NCBI GenBank assembly: GCA_019239825.1
Contig: JAFAZK010000276.1
Span: 1 to 41,588, forward strand
Source: Verrucomicrobiota bacterium
Lineage (GTDB): Bacteria > Verrucomicrobiota > Verrucomicrobiia > Chthoniobacterales > JAFAMB01
DNA length: 41,588 nt
Direction of reading: 5' to 3'
Position numbers and translations under genes: made by a program. Shown here piece after piece: positions 16,211 through 23,955 of the stretch. The first letter of the stretch is position 1; each line of letters starts with the position of its first letter. The notes under the pieces are model-generated. The model saw only the letters and a program-made list of their open reading frames with translations, did not search any database and was not told the DNA's origin.

Positions 16211-17761
16211 ATGACCCCCAACGCATACGATGTCGCCAGCGTCCGCGACAAGGTCTTTGCGACGCTTCGCCTGACCGAAACTGAAAACGGCGCCTTCTCC
16301 GGCTCTTGGACCGGCAACGGACCGCTTCTGGAAAAGTGCTCTCCCATCGACGGTTCTTTACTCGGTAGCGTGCGCCAACCTTCAGAAAACGATTATCAGG
16401 CCGCTGTGCAGGCGGCTTCCCGAGCATTCGAATCCTGGAGACTCTTGCCAGCGCCGAAACGCGGTGAAGTTGTCCGCCGAATTGGCGATCGGCTCCGTGC
16501 CGCTAAATCGAGCTTAGGCAAATTGGTCACTCTTGAAGCCGGAAAAATCGTGGCGGAAGGCGAAGGAGAGGTGCAGGAAATGATCGATATTTGCGACTTC
16601 GCGAACGGTCTTTCCCGTCAGCTCTATGGATTGACCATCGCGTCAGAGCGCCCGCAGCACCGCATGTTTGAGCAATGGCACCCGCTGGGCGTCGTCGGTG
16701 TAATCAGCGCGTTTAATTTCCCGGTGGCGGTCTGGTCATGGAACGCCATGATTGCCGCAGTAACCGGGAATGTGGTCCTTTGGAAGCCATCGGAGAAGAC
16801 TCCTTTTACTGCCATCGCTTGCACCAAAATTGCGGCCGAAGTCTGTGAGGAAGCCAGTGTAGACCCTGCGATCTTCAGCCTGGTTTGCGGCGACCGACAA
16901 ATTGGCGAGTGGATGGCCGGCGATCGGCGGATCCCGCTAATATCCGCGACGGGATCGACCCGGATGGGACGACAAGTAGCTCAATCGCTTTCGGCGCGGC
17001 TGGGCAAGAGCTTGCTCGAACTCGGCGGCAACAACGCAATCATCGTCACGCCAAGTGCCGATCTGCGCCTGGTTCAGCGGGCAGTCTTGTTCGGGGCAGT
17101 GGGTACTGCAGGCCAACGCTGTACGACCACCCGTCGATTAATCGTCCACCGCTCAATTCTCGATGAGGTCATCCAGACCTTAAGCACCGCTTATCGACAG
17201 GTGAAAATCGGCAACCCCCTCGATCCCACCACCTTGATGGGACCATTGATTGACCAGGCTGCGGTTGATGGGATGGAGAATACCATCCAACGAGCAAAGA
17301 CTGGCGGCGCCACTGTTGTGACGGGTGGTAACCGGCTACCCGCGGCGGAGTACCCGGGCGGGTTCTATGTTGAACCGACCATCATCCGCGCTGAACCGCA
17401 GTGGCAGGTGGTTCAAGAAGAAACGTTCGCTCCTATTCTCTACGTTTTGGCCTACGAAAATCTCGAAGAGGCGATTGCCATACACAACTCTGTGCCCCAA
17501 GGCCTCGCGTCGGCTATTTTCTCTAACGATATCCGAGAAACCGAGACTTTCCTTTCTTCTGTGGGCAGCGATTGCGGAATCGCCAACGTCAATATCGGCA
17601 CAAGCGGAGCGGAGATCGGCGGCGCGTTCGGCGGCGAAAAGGACACCGGCGGAGGACGCGAAAGCGGCAGCGATTCTTGGAAGGCGTATATGCGGCGTCA
17701 AACCGTCACGATCAATTATTCGCCAGACCTCCCTCTGGCCCAAGGGATTCGGTTCGACTAG
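16211..17761 (+). CDS. ALDH7-family aldehyde dehydrogenase (2-aminoadipate semialdehyde dehydrogenase)
   Basis: A 516-residue aldehyde dehydrogenase very like the antiquitin/ALDH7 group. The catalytic cysteine lies in GTAGQRCTTTRRLIVH, the general-base glutamate in LLELGGNNAIIV, and the NAD-binding region includes VISAFNFPVAVWSWNAM and WKPSEKTP. ALDH7 enzymes oxidise 2-aminoadipate 6-semialdehyde (in equilibrium with piperideine-6-carboxylate) to 2-aminoadipate. As third gene of the cluster it follows the lysine dehydrogenase-like gene by 70 bases. Length is typical and all key residues are present. A hairpin at 17882-17919 probably ends the operon. Confidence 0.93.
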   Translation: MTPNAYDVASVRDKVFATLRLTETENGAFSGSWTGNGPLLEKCSPIDGSLLGSVRQPSENDYQAAVQAASRAFESWRLLPAPKRGEVVRRIGDRLRAAKSSLGKLVTLEAGKIVAEGEGEVQEMIDICDFANGLSRQLYGLTIASERPQHRMFEQWHPLGVVGVISAFNFPVAVWSWNAMIAAVTGNVVLWKPSEKTPFTAIACTKIAAEVCEEASVDPAIFSLVCGDRQIGEWMAGDRRIPLISATGSTRMGRQVAQSLSARLGKSLLELGGNNAIIVTPSADLRLVQRAVLFGAVGTAGQRCTTTRRLIVHRSILDEVIQTLSTAYRQVKIGNPLDPTTLMGPLIDQAAVDGMENTIQRAKTGGATVVTGGNRLPAAEYPGGFYVEPTIIRAEPQWQVVQEETFAPILYVLAYENLEEAIAIHNSVPQGLASAIFSNDIRETETFLSSVGSDCGIANVNIGTSGAEIGGAFGGEKDTGGGRESGSDSWKAYMRRQTVTINYSPDLPLAQGIRFD

Positions 17762-17766
17762 TTGCC

Positions 17767-18034
17767 GGTAGCGATGAGCTCCTGCTCTTCCGTTGGTGGG
17801 GCGAGGCTCCCGAACTACCTTGCGATTTTCGCGAAGGATTTAGATTTTGCGGCACGACTCGTATAGCTAGACCGATAGACACGCCGAGCCGTGGCCCAGC
17901 GCTAGTCCACGGCTCGGCGCGCTTTTCGCCCTAGCAACGCGATCCGGAACGAGAAGTTTCGCGGCTTCGCAAGAACCCCAAGGTCGAACAGGAGCCTCGC
18001 CCCACCAGCGGATGAGCGCGAGCCCGTCCCTACC
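17767..18034. repeat. Nested inverted repeat with 44-base arms between convergent genes
   Basis: The arms 17767-17810 and 17991-18034 are reverse complements at 37 of 44 positions. Both carry a GGTAG-type end and the GGTGGGGCGAGGCTCC end. Inside lies a perfect 13-pair hairpin (17882-17894 with 17907-17919). The element fills the 277-base gap between the ALDH7 gene and the leftward hydrolase gene. The right arm contains the CGTCCCTACC sequence shared with hairpins at 12.4 and 30.7 kb. Confidence 0.8.
17882..17919. terminator. Strong hairpin, probable bidirectional terminator
   Basis: CGCCGAGCCGTGG pairs perfectly with CCACGGCTCGGCG across a 12-base loop, followed by CGCTTTTCG on the + side. 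It lies 121 bases after the ALDH7 stop and 120 before the end of the convergent hydrolase gene. The short T-run makes intrinsic termination uncertain. Confidence 0.5.
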
Positions 18035-18038
18035 GTGT

Positions 18039-18917
18039 TCACATCGCCGCCCGCGGCTCCGCGCTAGGGTTTGCCAACGGAATCGTCTTCTCTATCCAAG
18101 CAAGATAATCTTCCAAGACACCAGCTCGCCCTTTCTCGTTGTGTAGTTCGTGCCGGAATCCATCATAAATCTTGAGCTCCTTAGCAGGCGCCTCAAGCCG
18201 CTGGTAAAATTGAATTGATGCCTCGACCGACGTAACGGGATCAGGGCGCCCTTGGGCTATTAATACCGGAGCGTTGGCCCGCGGATCGGCTAACAATCGC
18301 CGCGCTTCTGCAACTATCTCAAAGAAGGTGCGCGGTGTGATGAACCCGTGGTTGAAATCCAGGTCGACTAGAGAATCGAGATGAGCTTCGTCGCTGGAGT
18401 TTTGGCTACGCTCAATTCCGTTAGGGAAGCGACATTTGGGATAAATCCGGTTCAGGAGCGAAGCGAGCCCAACTAACCACGCAGCCGGCGGATTGGTTAA
18501 GGCCAGCCAAGGACCGCTGACCAAGTAACCGGCGATGTTCGGCTCATTTCTGGCCGCTAAAGCGAGGGTCAACTGGCCACCGAAACTGTGACCGAAGACA
18601 AACAAAGGAAAAACCTTAGTAGCCCGGATCCCCGCTCTTACGTCTTCCAGAAATTGATCATAACGCTCGACATAGCCTGGGGTTCCCCCGCTCCGGCCTT
18701 GGCCTCGCACATCGATTCCCAATACGTCGAAACCGGCCTTTTGAAAAAAATCGCCGACGTGTACGTAACGGCCGGTGTGTTCACCCAAGCCCGGAACCAT
18801 AACAATAGTGCCCCTCGCGGAAATCTGCGTTTGCCATTCCCGGCAGAAGAGCTTGGTTCCGTCGCTACTACGAAGATCTCGCCAACTTGAATGATCAGGT
18901 ATTGTAAATGATTCCAT
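18039..18917 (-). CDS. Alpha/beta hydrolase, monoacylglycerol lipase/lysophospholipase type
   Basis: With ATG 18917 the protein has 292 residues and matches the Hydrolase_4 (monoglyceride lipase/PldB) group. The lid-side motif is VMVPGLGEHTGRYVHV. The nucleophile elbow is GHSFGG with S111. GIDVRGQGRSGG is typical of the family. Candidate acid and histidine of the triad lie in AQGRPDPVTS and YDGFRHELHNE. There is no signal peptide, so it should act in the cytosol on monoacylglycerols or similar esters. An upstream start at 18941 adds eight residues without support. It faces the lysine operon end-on and starts divergently from the small gene at 19081. Confidence 0.88.
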   Translation of the reverse strand: MESFTIPDHSSWRDLRSSDGTKLFCREWQTQISARGTIVMVPGLGEHTGRYVHVGDFFQKAGFDVLGIDVRGQGRSGGTPGYVERYDQFLEDVRAGIRATKVFPLFVFGHSFGGQLTLALAARNEPNIAGYLVSGPWLALTNPPAAWLVGLASLLNRIYPKCRFPNGIERSQNSSDEAHLDSLVDLDFNHGFITPRTFFEIVAEARRLLADPRANAPVLIAQGRPDPVTSVEASIQFYQRLEAPAKELKIYDGFRHELHNEKGRAGVLEDYLAWIEKTIPLANPSAEPRAAM

Positions 18918-18952
18918 CGACTTTCTGCGGCAATGAGCCAAACGTCATCCCC

Positions 18953-19071
18953 GTGTCCCGTCCCATAGATAACCTGGCTTACGTATCAATTTAGATATGC
19001 TCGTCGTTCTCGCCTTGAAAAACAGTCAGCTGACCGGCGGCGAAAGCCAGGCTATCTATGGGGCGGGACAC
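18953..19071. repeat. 28-base inverted repeat in a divergent promoter region
   Basis: The arms 18953-18980 (GTGTCCCGTCCCATAGATAA onward) and 19044-19071 are reverse complements at 26 of 28 positions, around a 63-base loop. They occupy almost all the space between the hydrolase start and the start of the small gene at 19081, so the element overlaps both promoters. Confidence 0.75.
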
Positions 19072-19080
19072 TAAACAACC

Positions 19081-19461
19081 ATGCGTTTAAATAGCATCTT
19101 TGATTTTCTACCGGCAGGCGGCTCCTTGGCCGACTCTAAAGATCGCTTGATTAGCGAGCGGATAAAGCAGGAACTCAACACTCACGTAGCCAGGTACGGC
19201 GAAGTCCTGGACGTGAAGTTGAATACACGCGAGCGAAGCGTGCAGCTTTCTATCAAGCTCAAAGGCGAGCCGGACCCAACTACGGTGAATATAGGCAAAT
19301 ACGAATTGATAAAAGATGACACCAAACTCTGGCTGACCTTCGATAGCCAAAGCATCCAAGCTTCAAGAGAATGGCTCACTTTGCTGCTTCAAGATCAAGC
19401 CGGACGCCACCGGTTACCGGTCCCGCAAAAATACGCGTGGGCGGTGGAGTTTTTGGGGTAA
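19081..19461 (+). CDS. Conserved-looking hypothetical protein
   Basis: A 126-residue soluble protein with no signal peptide or membrane segment. It has an amphipathic helix (KDRLISERIKQELNTHVARYG), then alternating hydrophobic strands (EVLDVKLNTRERSVQLSIKL) and DTKLWLTFDSQSIQASREWL. The pattern looks like a small alpha-beta fold, and codon usage is in keeping with its neighbours. I do not recognise the family. Its start is 10 bases after the 28-base inverted repeat. It could share regulation with the divergent hydrolase, but nothing else links them. Confidence 0.6.
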   Translation: MRLNSIFDFLPAGGSLADSKDRLISERIKQELNTHVARYGEVLDVKLNTRERSVQLSIKLKGEPDPTTVNIGKYELIKDDTKLWLTFDSQSIQASREWLTLLLQDQAGRHRLPVPQKYAWAVEFLG

Positions 19462-19482
19462 GCAGCGCGCGGCGCGAGCCGC

Positions 19483-19781
19483 ATCGTCCTCGAATTCGGG
19501 GCTTGAGTTCGCCACGCCAAACCGCCTGGAGGGTAGCCGCTTTGTAGTGTGGCAGCTCTGTAAGGTGGCTGCAGGCGGCTCCCGCGAACGTTTCTATGTG
19601 TGTTTGCTCTACCGCCCCTGGATGTTGCCCGGCCTCCATTGCCTAGAGTCTTGGGTGAATTCCAAGCGCTTGGCCATTCCCGGGAGCCGCCTGCTGCCCG
19701 CCGATAGACCTGCCATCTTGTAAAGCGGCTCCCCTCCAGGCGGTTCGGCGTGACGAACCCAGGCCCCGCAATCGAGGACGA
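19483..19781. repeat. Full nested inverted-repeat element (GGGAGCCGCYT family, copy C)
   Basis: Second full copy of the element at 9.1-9.56 kb. Outer arms: 19483-19500 with 19764-19781 (ATCGTCCTCGA/TCGAGGACGA). Middle arms: 19521-19545 with 19718-19748 (ACCGCCTGGAGGGTAGCCGC/GCGGCTCCCCTCCAGGCGGT). Inner arms: about 19571-19592 with 19675-19694 (GCAGGCGGCTCCCG/CGGGAGCCGCCTGC). The four cores again alternate in orientation, while loop sequences differ from copy B. It fills the gap between convergent genes, and there is no gene inside. Confidence 0.85.
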
Positions 19782-19797
19782 ATTACCCCTGTATCCC

Positions 19798-20682
19798 CTA
19801 CCCCCGCCGCGAACGAAACGTGAGCTCAGAAATCCCGGACTTATCGATCTCTCCCAGACCGAGCTCAATCATTCTGTCGTATTGATGTTTAGAGCCCTCC
19901 AGGAGCGGCAAATTGAGCCCCTGTTCCTTAGCGAGAGCCAACGCGATACCGCTATCCTTAGCTGCATGTGCTGCAGAAAAGAACGTGCTGTGCTCTCGAT
20001 CCAGCATATCGGGCCCGTCCGTTTCCAGAACCCGCGAATTGGCCCCAGTTTGCGAGAAAACTTCGGTAACGATTTTAAGATCCAACCCCAAAGCCTCAGC
20101 CAATCCCAGGCCCTCGGCTAAACCAGCCGTGTTGATGTTCATCACCATATTAACCAGGGCTTTCAACTCGGCAGCTCTACCAGGCCGGCCGATGTATTTC
20201 ATCTTCACGCTCAAATCTTTCAAAAGCGGCTCGGATTCTTCGATGACCGCAGGATCGCCTGCCAACATGAAGAACAGCTTACCTTCCCGAGCATGGGTCA
20301 CACTCGACGCCATGGGGGCCTCGATCACCTTGGCGCCGGCCTCACCACCTTTCTTAGCTACCTCCACATGAACCGAGGGACTAATCGTGGCGCAATTGAC
20401 AAATAAACGCCCAGTCGCATGCGCAAAAAGATTGTCTTCGCCAAAATAGATCTGGCGCATCGCCGCATCATCTGTAACCACGGTGAATACGGCGTCGGAC
20501 AGTTCGCTGACTCTAGATACTTTACCAGCAGCGTCACAGCCAAGCTCCTTGGCCAGCTCAACCGCGATCTCTTGATGCGAGTCGAACACCGCTACCACCG
20601 GATATCCAACCTCTTTTAAGCGCCGGGCCATGTTAGCACCCATGCGGCCGACGCCTACGAACCCGATCTTCGTAGATTTCAT
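19798..20682 (-). CDS. NAD(P)-dependent beta-hydroxyacid dehydrogenase (3-hydroxyisobutyrate dehydrogenase/GLYR1 family)
   Basis: A 294-residue enzyme with an N-terminal Rossmann fold (KIGFVGVGRMGANMARRL). The substrate-binding segment is EAPMASSVTHAREGKLFFML. The catalytic lysine lies in AELKALVNMVMNINTAGLAEG. The C-terminal all-helical domain ends with GIALALAKEQGLNLPLLEG. The family oxidises or reduces short beta-hydroxyacids such as 3-hydroxyisobutyrate, tartronate semialdehyde or succinic semialdehyde. The usual DAPVSGG motif is changed to EAPMASS, which points to the glyoxylate/succinic semialdehyde reductase-like side of the family but does not fix the substrate. There is no co-directional partner within 150 bases. 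Confidence 0.88.
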   Translation of the reverse strand: MKSTKIGFVGVGRMGANMARRLKEVGYPVVAVFDSHQEIAVELAKELGCDAAGKVSRVSELSDAVFTVVTDDAAMRQIYFGEDNLFAHATGRLFVNCATISPSVHVEVAKKGGEAGAKVIEAPMASSVTHAREGKLFFMLAGDPAVIEESEPLLKDLSVKMKYIGRPGRAAELKALVNMVMNINTAGLAEGLGLAEALGLDLKIVTEVFSQTGANSRVLETDGPDMLDREHSTFFSAAHAAKDSGIALALAKEQGLNLPLLEGSKHQYDRMIELGLGEIDKSGISELTFRSRRG

Positions 20683-20850
20683 GCGTGAGAATAACCTCTA
20701 AATCACGTTTTTCGAGGGATTCAGGCCGCCGGCCTCTTTCGTGCTCGTACTCGTCGTCGTCCTCCCTACTTCGCCTCGTCGTGTAGACTCCGAGAGGCTT
20801 CGTAGGCAAGCCGTCCCGCAATCCTGCCTATTCAGCCGCGCTCAAGCTGC

Positions 20851-21390
20851 TCACTGTGGGGTGGGTGTCGCAGACGCACCTTGGCTGGCACTCGGAGTAG
20901 TTTCCGGGCTGGCAGAAGGTGATGCTTCAGCCGCCGGACCAGTTTGGACACCGATTCCATGCTGATAAACCAAATGCCCTCCCAGTTGGGCGGCTCGAAA
21001 GATAAAGAAACAAGCCACCAGAGCAGCGAGGAGGGTTAACACGGCCACGAATCTCCGGCCGGCCCCAAATCGATGTAAGGCGAGCGCGATCAAGGAGAGT
21101 ACCGCGGTCACAATCAACGCAGTTCGCCCATTTTCCCCCCAATTGGAATGTTCCTCGACGAGTTGTTTTTGTTCCGTACTAAGTTTTTCGAACAGTGGAT
21201 CCTGAGCATCCCCGGTGGCGACAGCGAACTGCGCGCCAACGGCGGCGAGCACCAAAATGATCGCTGTATAAAGAGGCAACCATAAACGGCGCGTGATGAT
21301 CGATAGCAGAGCGAACACGGTTCCTAAGAACGTTAGGACGATAGGGAAATGAATGATCGCAGGGTGAAGCGGGTTTGGGAGTTCAAACAT
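20851..21390 (-). CDS. DUF2231 integral membrane protein
   Basis: A 179-residue membrane protein opening with the DUF2231 signature PNPLHPAIIHFPIVLTFLG. Four hydrophobic segments are visible (about 13-33, 38-58, 88-106 and 115-135), with GAQFAVATGDAQDPLFE between the second and third, as is typical of the family. The last 30 residues are a low-complexity Ser/Pro/Thr/Ala tail (EASPSASPETTPSASQG) resembling the linker in the Amt protein of this window. The molecular function of DUF2231 is unknown; some members sit beside cytochrome or redox genes, but nothing of that kind is adjacent here. Confidence 0.85.
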   Translation of the reverse strand: MFELPNPLHPAIIHFPIVLTFLGTVFALLSIITRRLWLPLYTAIILVLAAVGAQFAVATGDAQDPLFEKLSTEQKQLVEEHSNWGENGRTALIVTAVLSLIALALHRFGAGRRFVAVLTLLAALVACFFIFRAAQLGGHLVYQHGIGVQTGPAAEASPSASPETTPSASQGASATPTPQ

Positions 21391-21544
21391 GGTAGCGTCT
21401 CCTTAGCTCCCTTCGTCTACCACCTTCGCGCCCCCGGGCAAAACAAGATTTGGTGTTCCGCTCCCAACCCACCCCGTTTTAGAGCGAAATAAATCGCCTT
21501 TTTTTCTTTGAAAAGTGGGCTACCATCTTCGTTCTTTCAGTAGC

Positions 21545-21617
21545 GGGGTCTTAGCTCAGTTGGTAGAGCGCCTCAATGGCATTGAGGAGGTCAGGGGTTC
21601 GAATCCCCTAGGCTCCA
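21545..21617 (+). tRNA. tRNA-Ala (anticodon GGC)
   Basis: A 73-base cloverleaf. The acceptor stem GGGGTCT pairs with AGGCTCC (two G-T pairs) and the discriminator is A. The D arm is GCTCAGTTGGTAGAGC. The anticodon stem CCTCA/TGAGG encloses the loop ATGGCAT, giving anticodon GGC, which reads GCC and GCU alanine codons. The T arm is AGGGG-TTCGAAT-CCCCT. The 3' CCA is not encoded. The DNA just downstream is gene-poor and leads into decayed accessory genes; I found no second copy of the tRNA 3' end that would mark an attachment site. Confidence 0.96.
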
Positions 21618-21972
21618 GACTTTTTGGCGTAAGTTGCTGACTCACAAGAAGATATAACTGAAAAGTTGGGCTCCTTTTCTGATAGTGCTGGTAACAGGTG
21701 CGGGCTTGTCCGCCAAGATCCGCTACGGTTCCCGCCGAATTCGTTACAGCCTATTCCAGTACGGTGTGATTTCGGCGGCAGGTGCATTCCTCTGACGGTT
21801 AATCCCTCGATTATGCTTGCACCCGCTTTGAGCACGGCGGCTAGTTCCGGGACGATTCGAAGTTCCTCAGAAGAGCTTTGTTGGAAGAAAATTGTCGAGC
21901 AGCGGTGCCGAAGAATAAGAGCGAGCTTGACGGGTGTAGCCGGCCGAGACCACTTTGGTATCACGCCAAAAA
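21618..21972. other. Gene-free stretch after tRNA-Ala
   Basis: These 355 bases hold no supported gene, repeat or RNA. The longest antisense frame runs back into the tRNA and has no protein-like features. A T-run (CTTTTTGG) lies just after the tRNA but has no stem beside it. Confidence 0.5.
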
Positions 21973-22173
21973 ATGAGCACCCTTGCTGAAATCGAGGAAG
22001 CGGCCGCGAAGCTCAGTCCAGAGCAGAAGCGGGAGCTGCTACTCTTCCTGGCCGCACGCTTGCGGACAGATGGCGCGAAAATACCGCCTCCGCTGAAGTA
22101 CAGCCGGGAAGAGATGGATTCTTGGATCACTCGCGATGAGGCGGACATGGAAGAGTTCCGCCGGGGAGCGTGA
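21973..22173 (+). CDS. Small antitoxin-like protein
   Basis: ATG 21973 gives 66 residues. The first half is an amphipathic helix-turn-helix-like stretch (LAEIEEAAAKLSPEQKRELLLFLAARLR) of the kind that opens many small antitoxins of VapBC-like modules. The second half is acidic (EEMDSWITRDEADMEEF) and could wrap the toxin. Its stop overlaps the GTG start of a PIN-domain gene by a few bases, the standard antitoxin-toxin order. The family assignment is by layout and composition rather than a firm motif. Confidence 0.65.
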   Translation: MSTLAEIEEAAAKLSPEQKRELLLFLAARLRTDGAKIPPPLKYSREEMDSWITRDEADMEEFRRGA

Positions 22174-22595
22174 GGCTCTTTCTTGACACGAGCGTTCTGC
22201 TTGCTTCTGCATCCGATCGAGGCGCATCGCGAGAAATCTTTCGTCTGGCACCGGCAAACGAGTGGATCATGATCACGACGGCTTACGTCGTAGAGGAGGT
22301 GCTTCGAAACCTGCCAGATTTTCCTCCCCTGGTAATTGGTGCTTGGGTCGGACTTCGCTCGGAACTGCTACTGATGGAAGACTTGGTGACTTTAGATCGA
22401 CCGGTGGTTTTCTAGGCAAGGAAAGACAGGCCGGTTCTCTTTAGTGCACTCGCTTGGGCGGATCTCCTGTTAACGTTGGATTCGGCTGACTTCGGAGAAT
22501 TTTTTGGAACTTCGTTTTATGGAATGCCAGTACTCCGGCCAGGGCAATTCCTCCGTTCCGAGAGGGCAGCCGGTCGTTTACGAGAGCAGATCTAA
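22170..22595 (+). pseudogene. PIN-domain toxin (VapC-like) interrupted by an in-frame TAG
   Basis: The frame from GTG 22170 reads RLFLDTSVLLASASDRG, the PIN start with catalytic D6, then AYVVEEVLRNL with a conserved Glu. It meets TAG at 22413-22415. The same frame continues for 59 more codons (ARKDRPVLFSALAWADLLLT, then LDSADFGEFFGTSFYG) to TAA at 22593-22595. That second half is clearly the rest of a PIN domain, with the C-terminal acidic residues (ADLLLTLDSADF). A single nonsense change therefore breaks an otherwise intact ribonuclease-type toxin of about 141 residues. The truncated 81-residue product would lack part of the active site. A sequencing error or readthrough are the alternatives. 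Confidence 0.8.
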
Positions 22596-22957
22596 CGAGT
22601 CGGATAATGTCGATAAGTCGAACCCCACGTTGTGCTCCCTTTCGCGACCAGAGAGTCGATCGATTCGTTCATGGAAAGTCCTGCGGTGTCCTGAATGTCG
22701 ATGCTATCGGGCCTTTGTTTCAGACCCGCTTCCTGTCTCTCACTACTACTTATTAGCTTCACCCAAGAGTGCTTTTCTCATCTTGTTCTGTTCTCCCGTT
22801 CTCCCTGATTTGCGGGAATATAATTTCTCGTTGGAAGAGCAAATACTATCCTGATGTGCTGGAATGAGGTCCAGGGAAAGAACCATCTGACGAAGGTCTG
22901 CGCGCAAAGCGATTTAGACTGATTGACAAAGCCAAAGAGTCGGGGTATCCGACCCAA
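22596..22957. other. Gene-free stretch between toxin remnant and SDR operator
   Basis: About 360 bases without a supported gene. Frames here are short, cysteine-rich and lack domain-like patterns, and I see no repeat. It may be residue of eroded accessory DNA. Confidence 0.4.
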
Positions 22958-22979
22958 GTAAGTTAGTCAACTGACTTAC
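22958..22979. promoter_or_regulatory. Candidate TetR operator upstream of the SDR gene
   Basis: An imperfect palindrome, GTTAG-TCAA-CTGAC (within AAGTTAGTCAACTGACTTA), lies about 95 bases before the SDR start. It matches the palindrome GTTAG-TTGG-CTAAC directly before the TetR gene at 24361-24377. The shared form suggests one regulator binds both. Confidence 0.6.
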
Positions 22980-23073
22980 AAACCTATGAGGCTTAGTCGA
23001 AACGGATCCACGCATAGACCGGACACGTCGTAATCGAGCCCCCTAGCCACGAACCGAACGCAACCAAGGAGGA

Positions 23074-23907
23074 ATGATGGAAAAGACGATCGATAATCGA
23101 CGATTTGGACCGTGGGCGCTAATTACCGGGGCGTCTTCAGGTATTGGCAAAGAATTTGCCCGGCAGATCGCGGCATCGGGCATCAATCTTTTGCTTGTAG
23201 CTCGGCGGGAAGATGTGCTCAGGGAAGTGGGGGCCAAACTGACCGGAGATTTTGGTATAGGGCATCGCGTACTCGCCCTCGATCTCACCGAGGATAACTT
23301 CATACGAAAACTCGCACCAGCCGCAGACGATCTTGATATTGGTCTTGTCGTGTCCAATGCGGGAACCGCACAGCCGGGCGAGTTCCTGGCGAAAAAGCGG
23401 GACGAACTGCTCGGGCTCTTACGGCTCAATACGCTCGCTCATTTGGAGATCGCTCATTATTTTTGTCCGAGGCTTTCTGCGCGCAAAAGTGGGGGATTGT
23501 TGTTCGTGGGAGCAATGCGCTCAGAAATTGGGATTCCGTACATGGCAAATGAGGCCGCATCGAAGGCTTACGTCCAGAGTTTCGCGCAAGCGCTCCATTT
23601 CGAGCTTAAACCCCTGGGTGTGCATGTGACAGTGCTTCCGCCCGGTCCTACGGAGACACCGGTTCTTGCGAAGTTCGGCCTCTCTTTAGAAACCATGCCG
23701 ATGAAGCCGATGAAAGTTGAGCAGTGTGTAGCCGAGGGGCTCCAAGCGTTATACCTCAATCGTTCCCTGATGATTCCGGGGCGCCTAAACCGGATTATGA
23801 ACGCAGTTGTTCCCGCCTTTGTCGTGCGCAGGCTGACGGCGAGCACGTTCAAGAAAACATTGGCTAACAACTTGGTTAAACCACAATCACCGAAAGAATC
23901 GCGATAG
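23074..23907 (+). CDS. Short-chain dehydrogenase-like protein with altered catalytic residues
   Basis: A 277-residue SDR. The cofactor-binding motif GASSGIGKEFA (about 19-29), the NAG motif (SNAG) and the PGPTETP segment are intact. The active site is not: where the classical Ser and YxxxK should be, the sequence reads VGAMRSEIGIPYMANEAASK. Ala147 stands in for the serine and Glu160 for the tyrosine, 13 residues apart as expected, and only Lys164 remains. It probably binds NAD(P) but may not reduce by the usual mechanism. A ribosome-binding site (AAGGAGG) sits 6 bases before ATG 23074. It shares an operator-like palindrome with the TetR gene downstream. Confidence 0.85.
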   Translation: MMEKTIDNRRFGPWALITGASSGIGKEFARQIAASGINLLLVARREDVLREVGAKLTGDFGIGHRVLALDLTEDNFIRKLAPAADDLDIGLVVSNAGTAQPGEFLAKKRDELLGLLRLNTLAHLEIAHYFCPRLSARKSGGLLFVGAMRSEIGIPYMANEAASKAYVQSFAQALHFELKPLGVHVTVLPPGPTETPVLAKFGLSLETMPMKPMKVEQCVAEGLQALYLNRSLMIPGRLNRIMNAVVPAFVVRRLTASTFKKTLANNLVKPQSPKESR

Positions 23908-23955
23908 ACGCTGGTGAGCGCGGGCGAGTGGCTTCTAAAGATACCAACCTCTTAA

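Noticed and set aside
21545-21617. tRNA-Ala as an integrase attachment site
   Set aside because: No integrase gene and no duplicate of the tRNA 3' end were found in the window.
21608-21964. 118-residue leftward frame after tRNA-Ala
   Set aside because: Its 3' end lies inside the tRNA gene and it has no protein-like pattern.
22504-22854. Possible 116-residue protein after the toxin remnant
   Set aside because: It overlaps the better-supported PIN frame, and its composition is irregular with no domain-like pattern.
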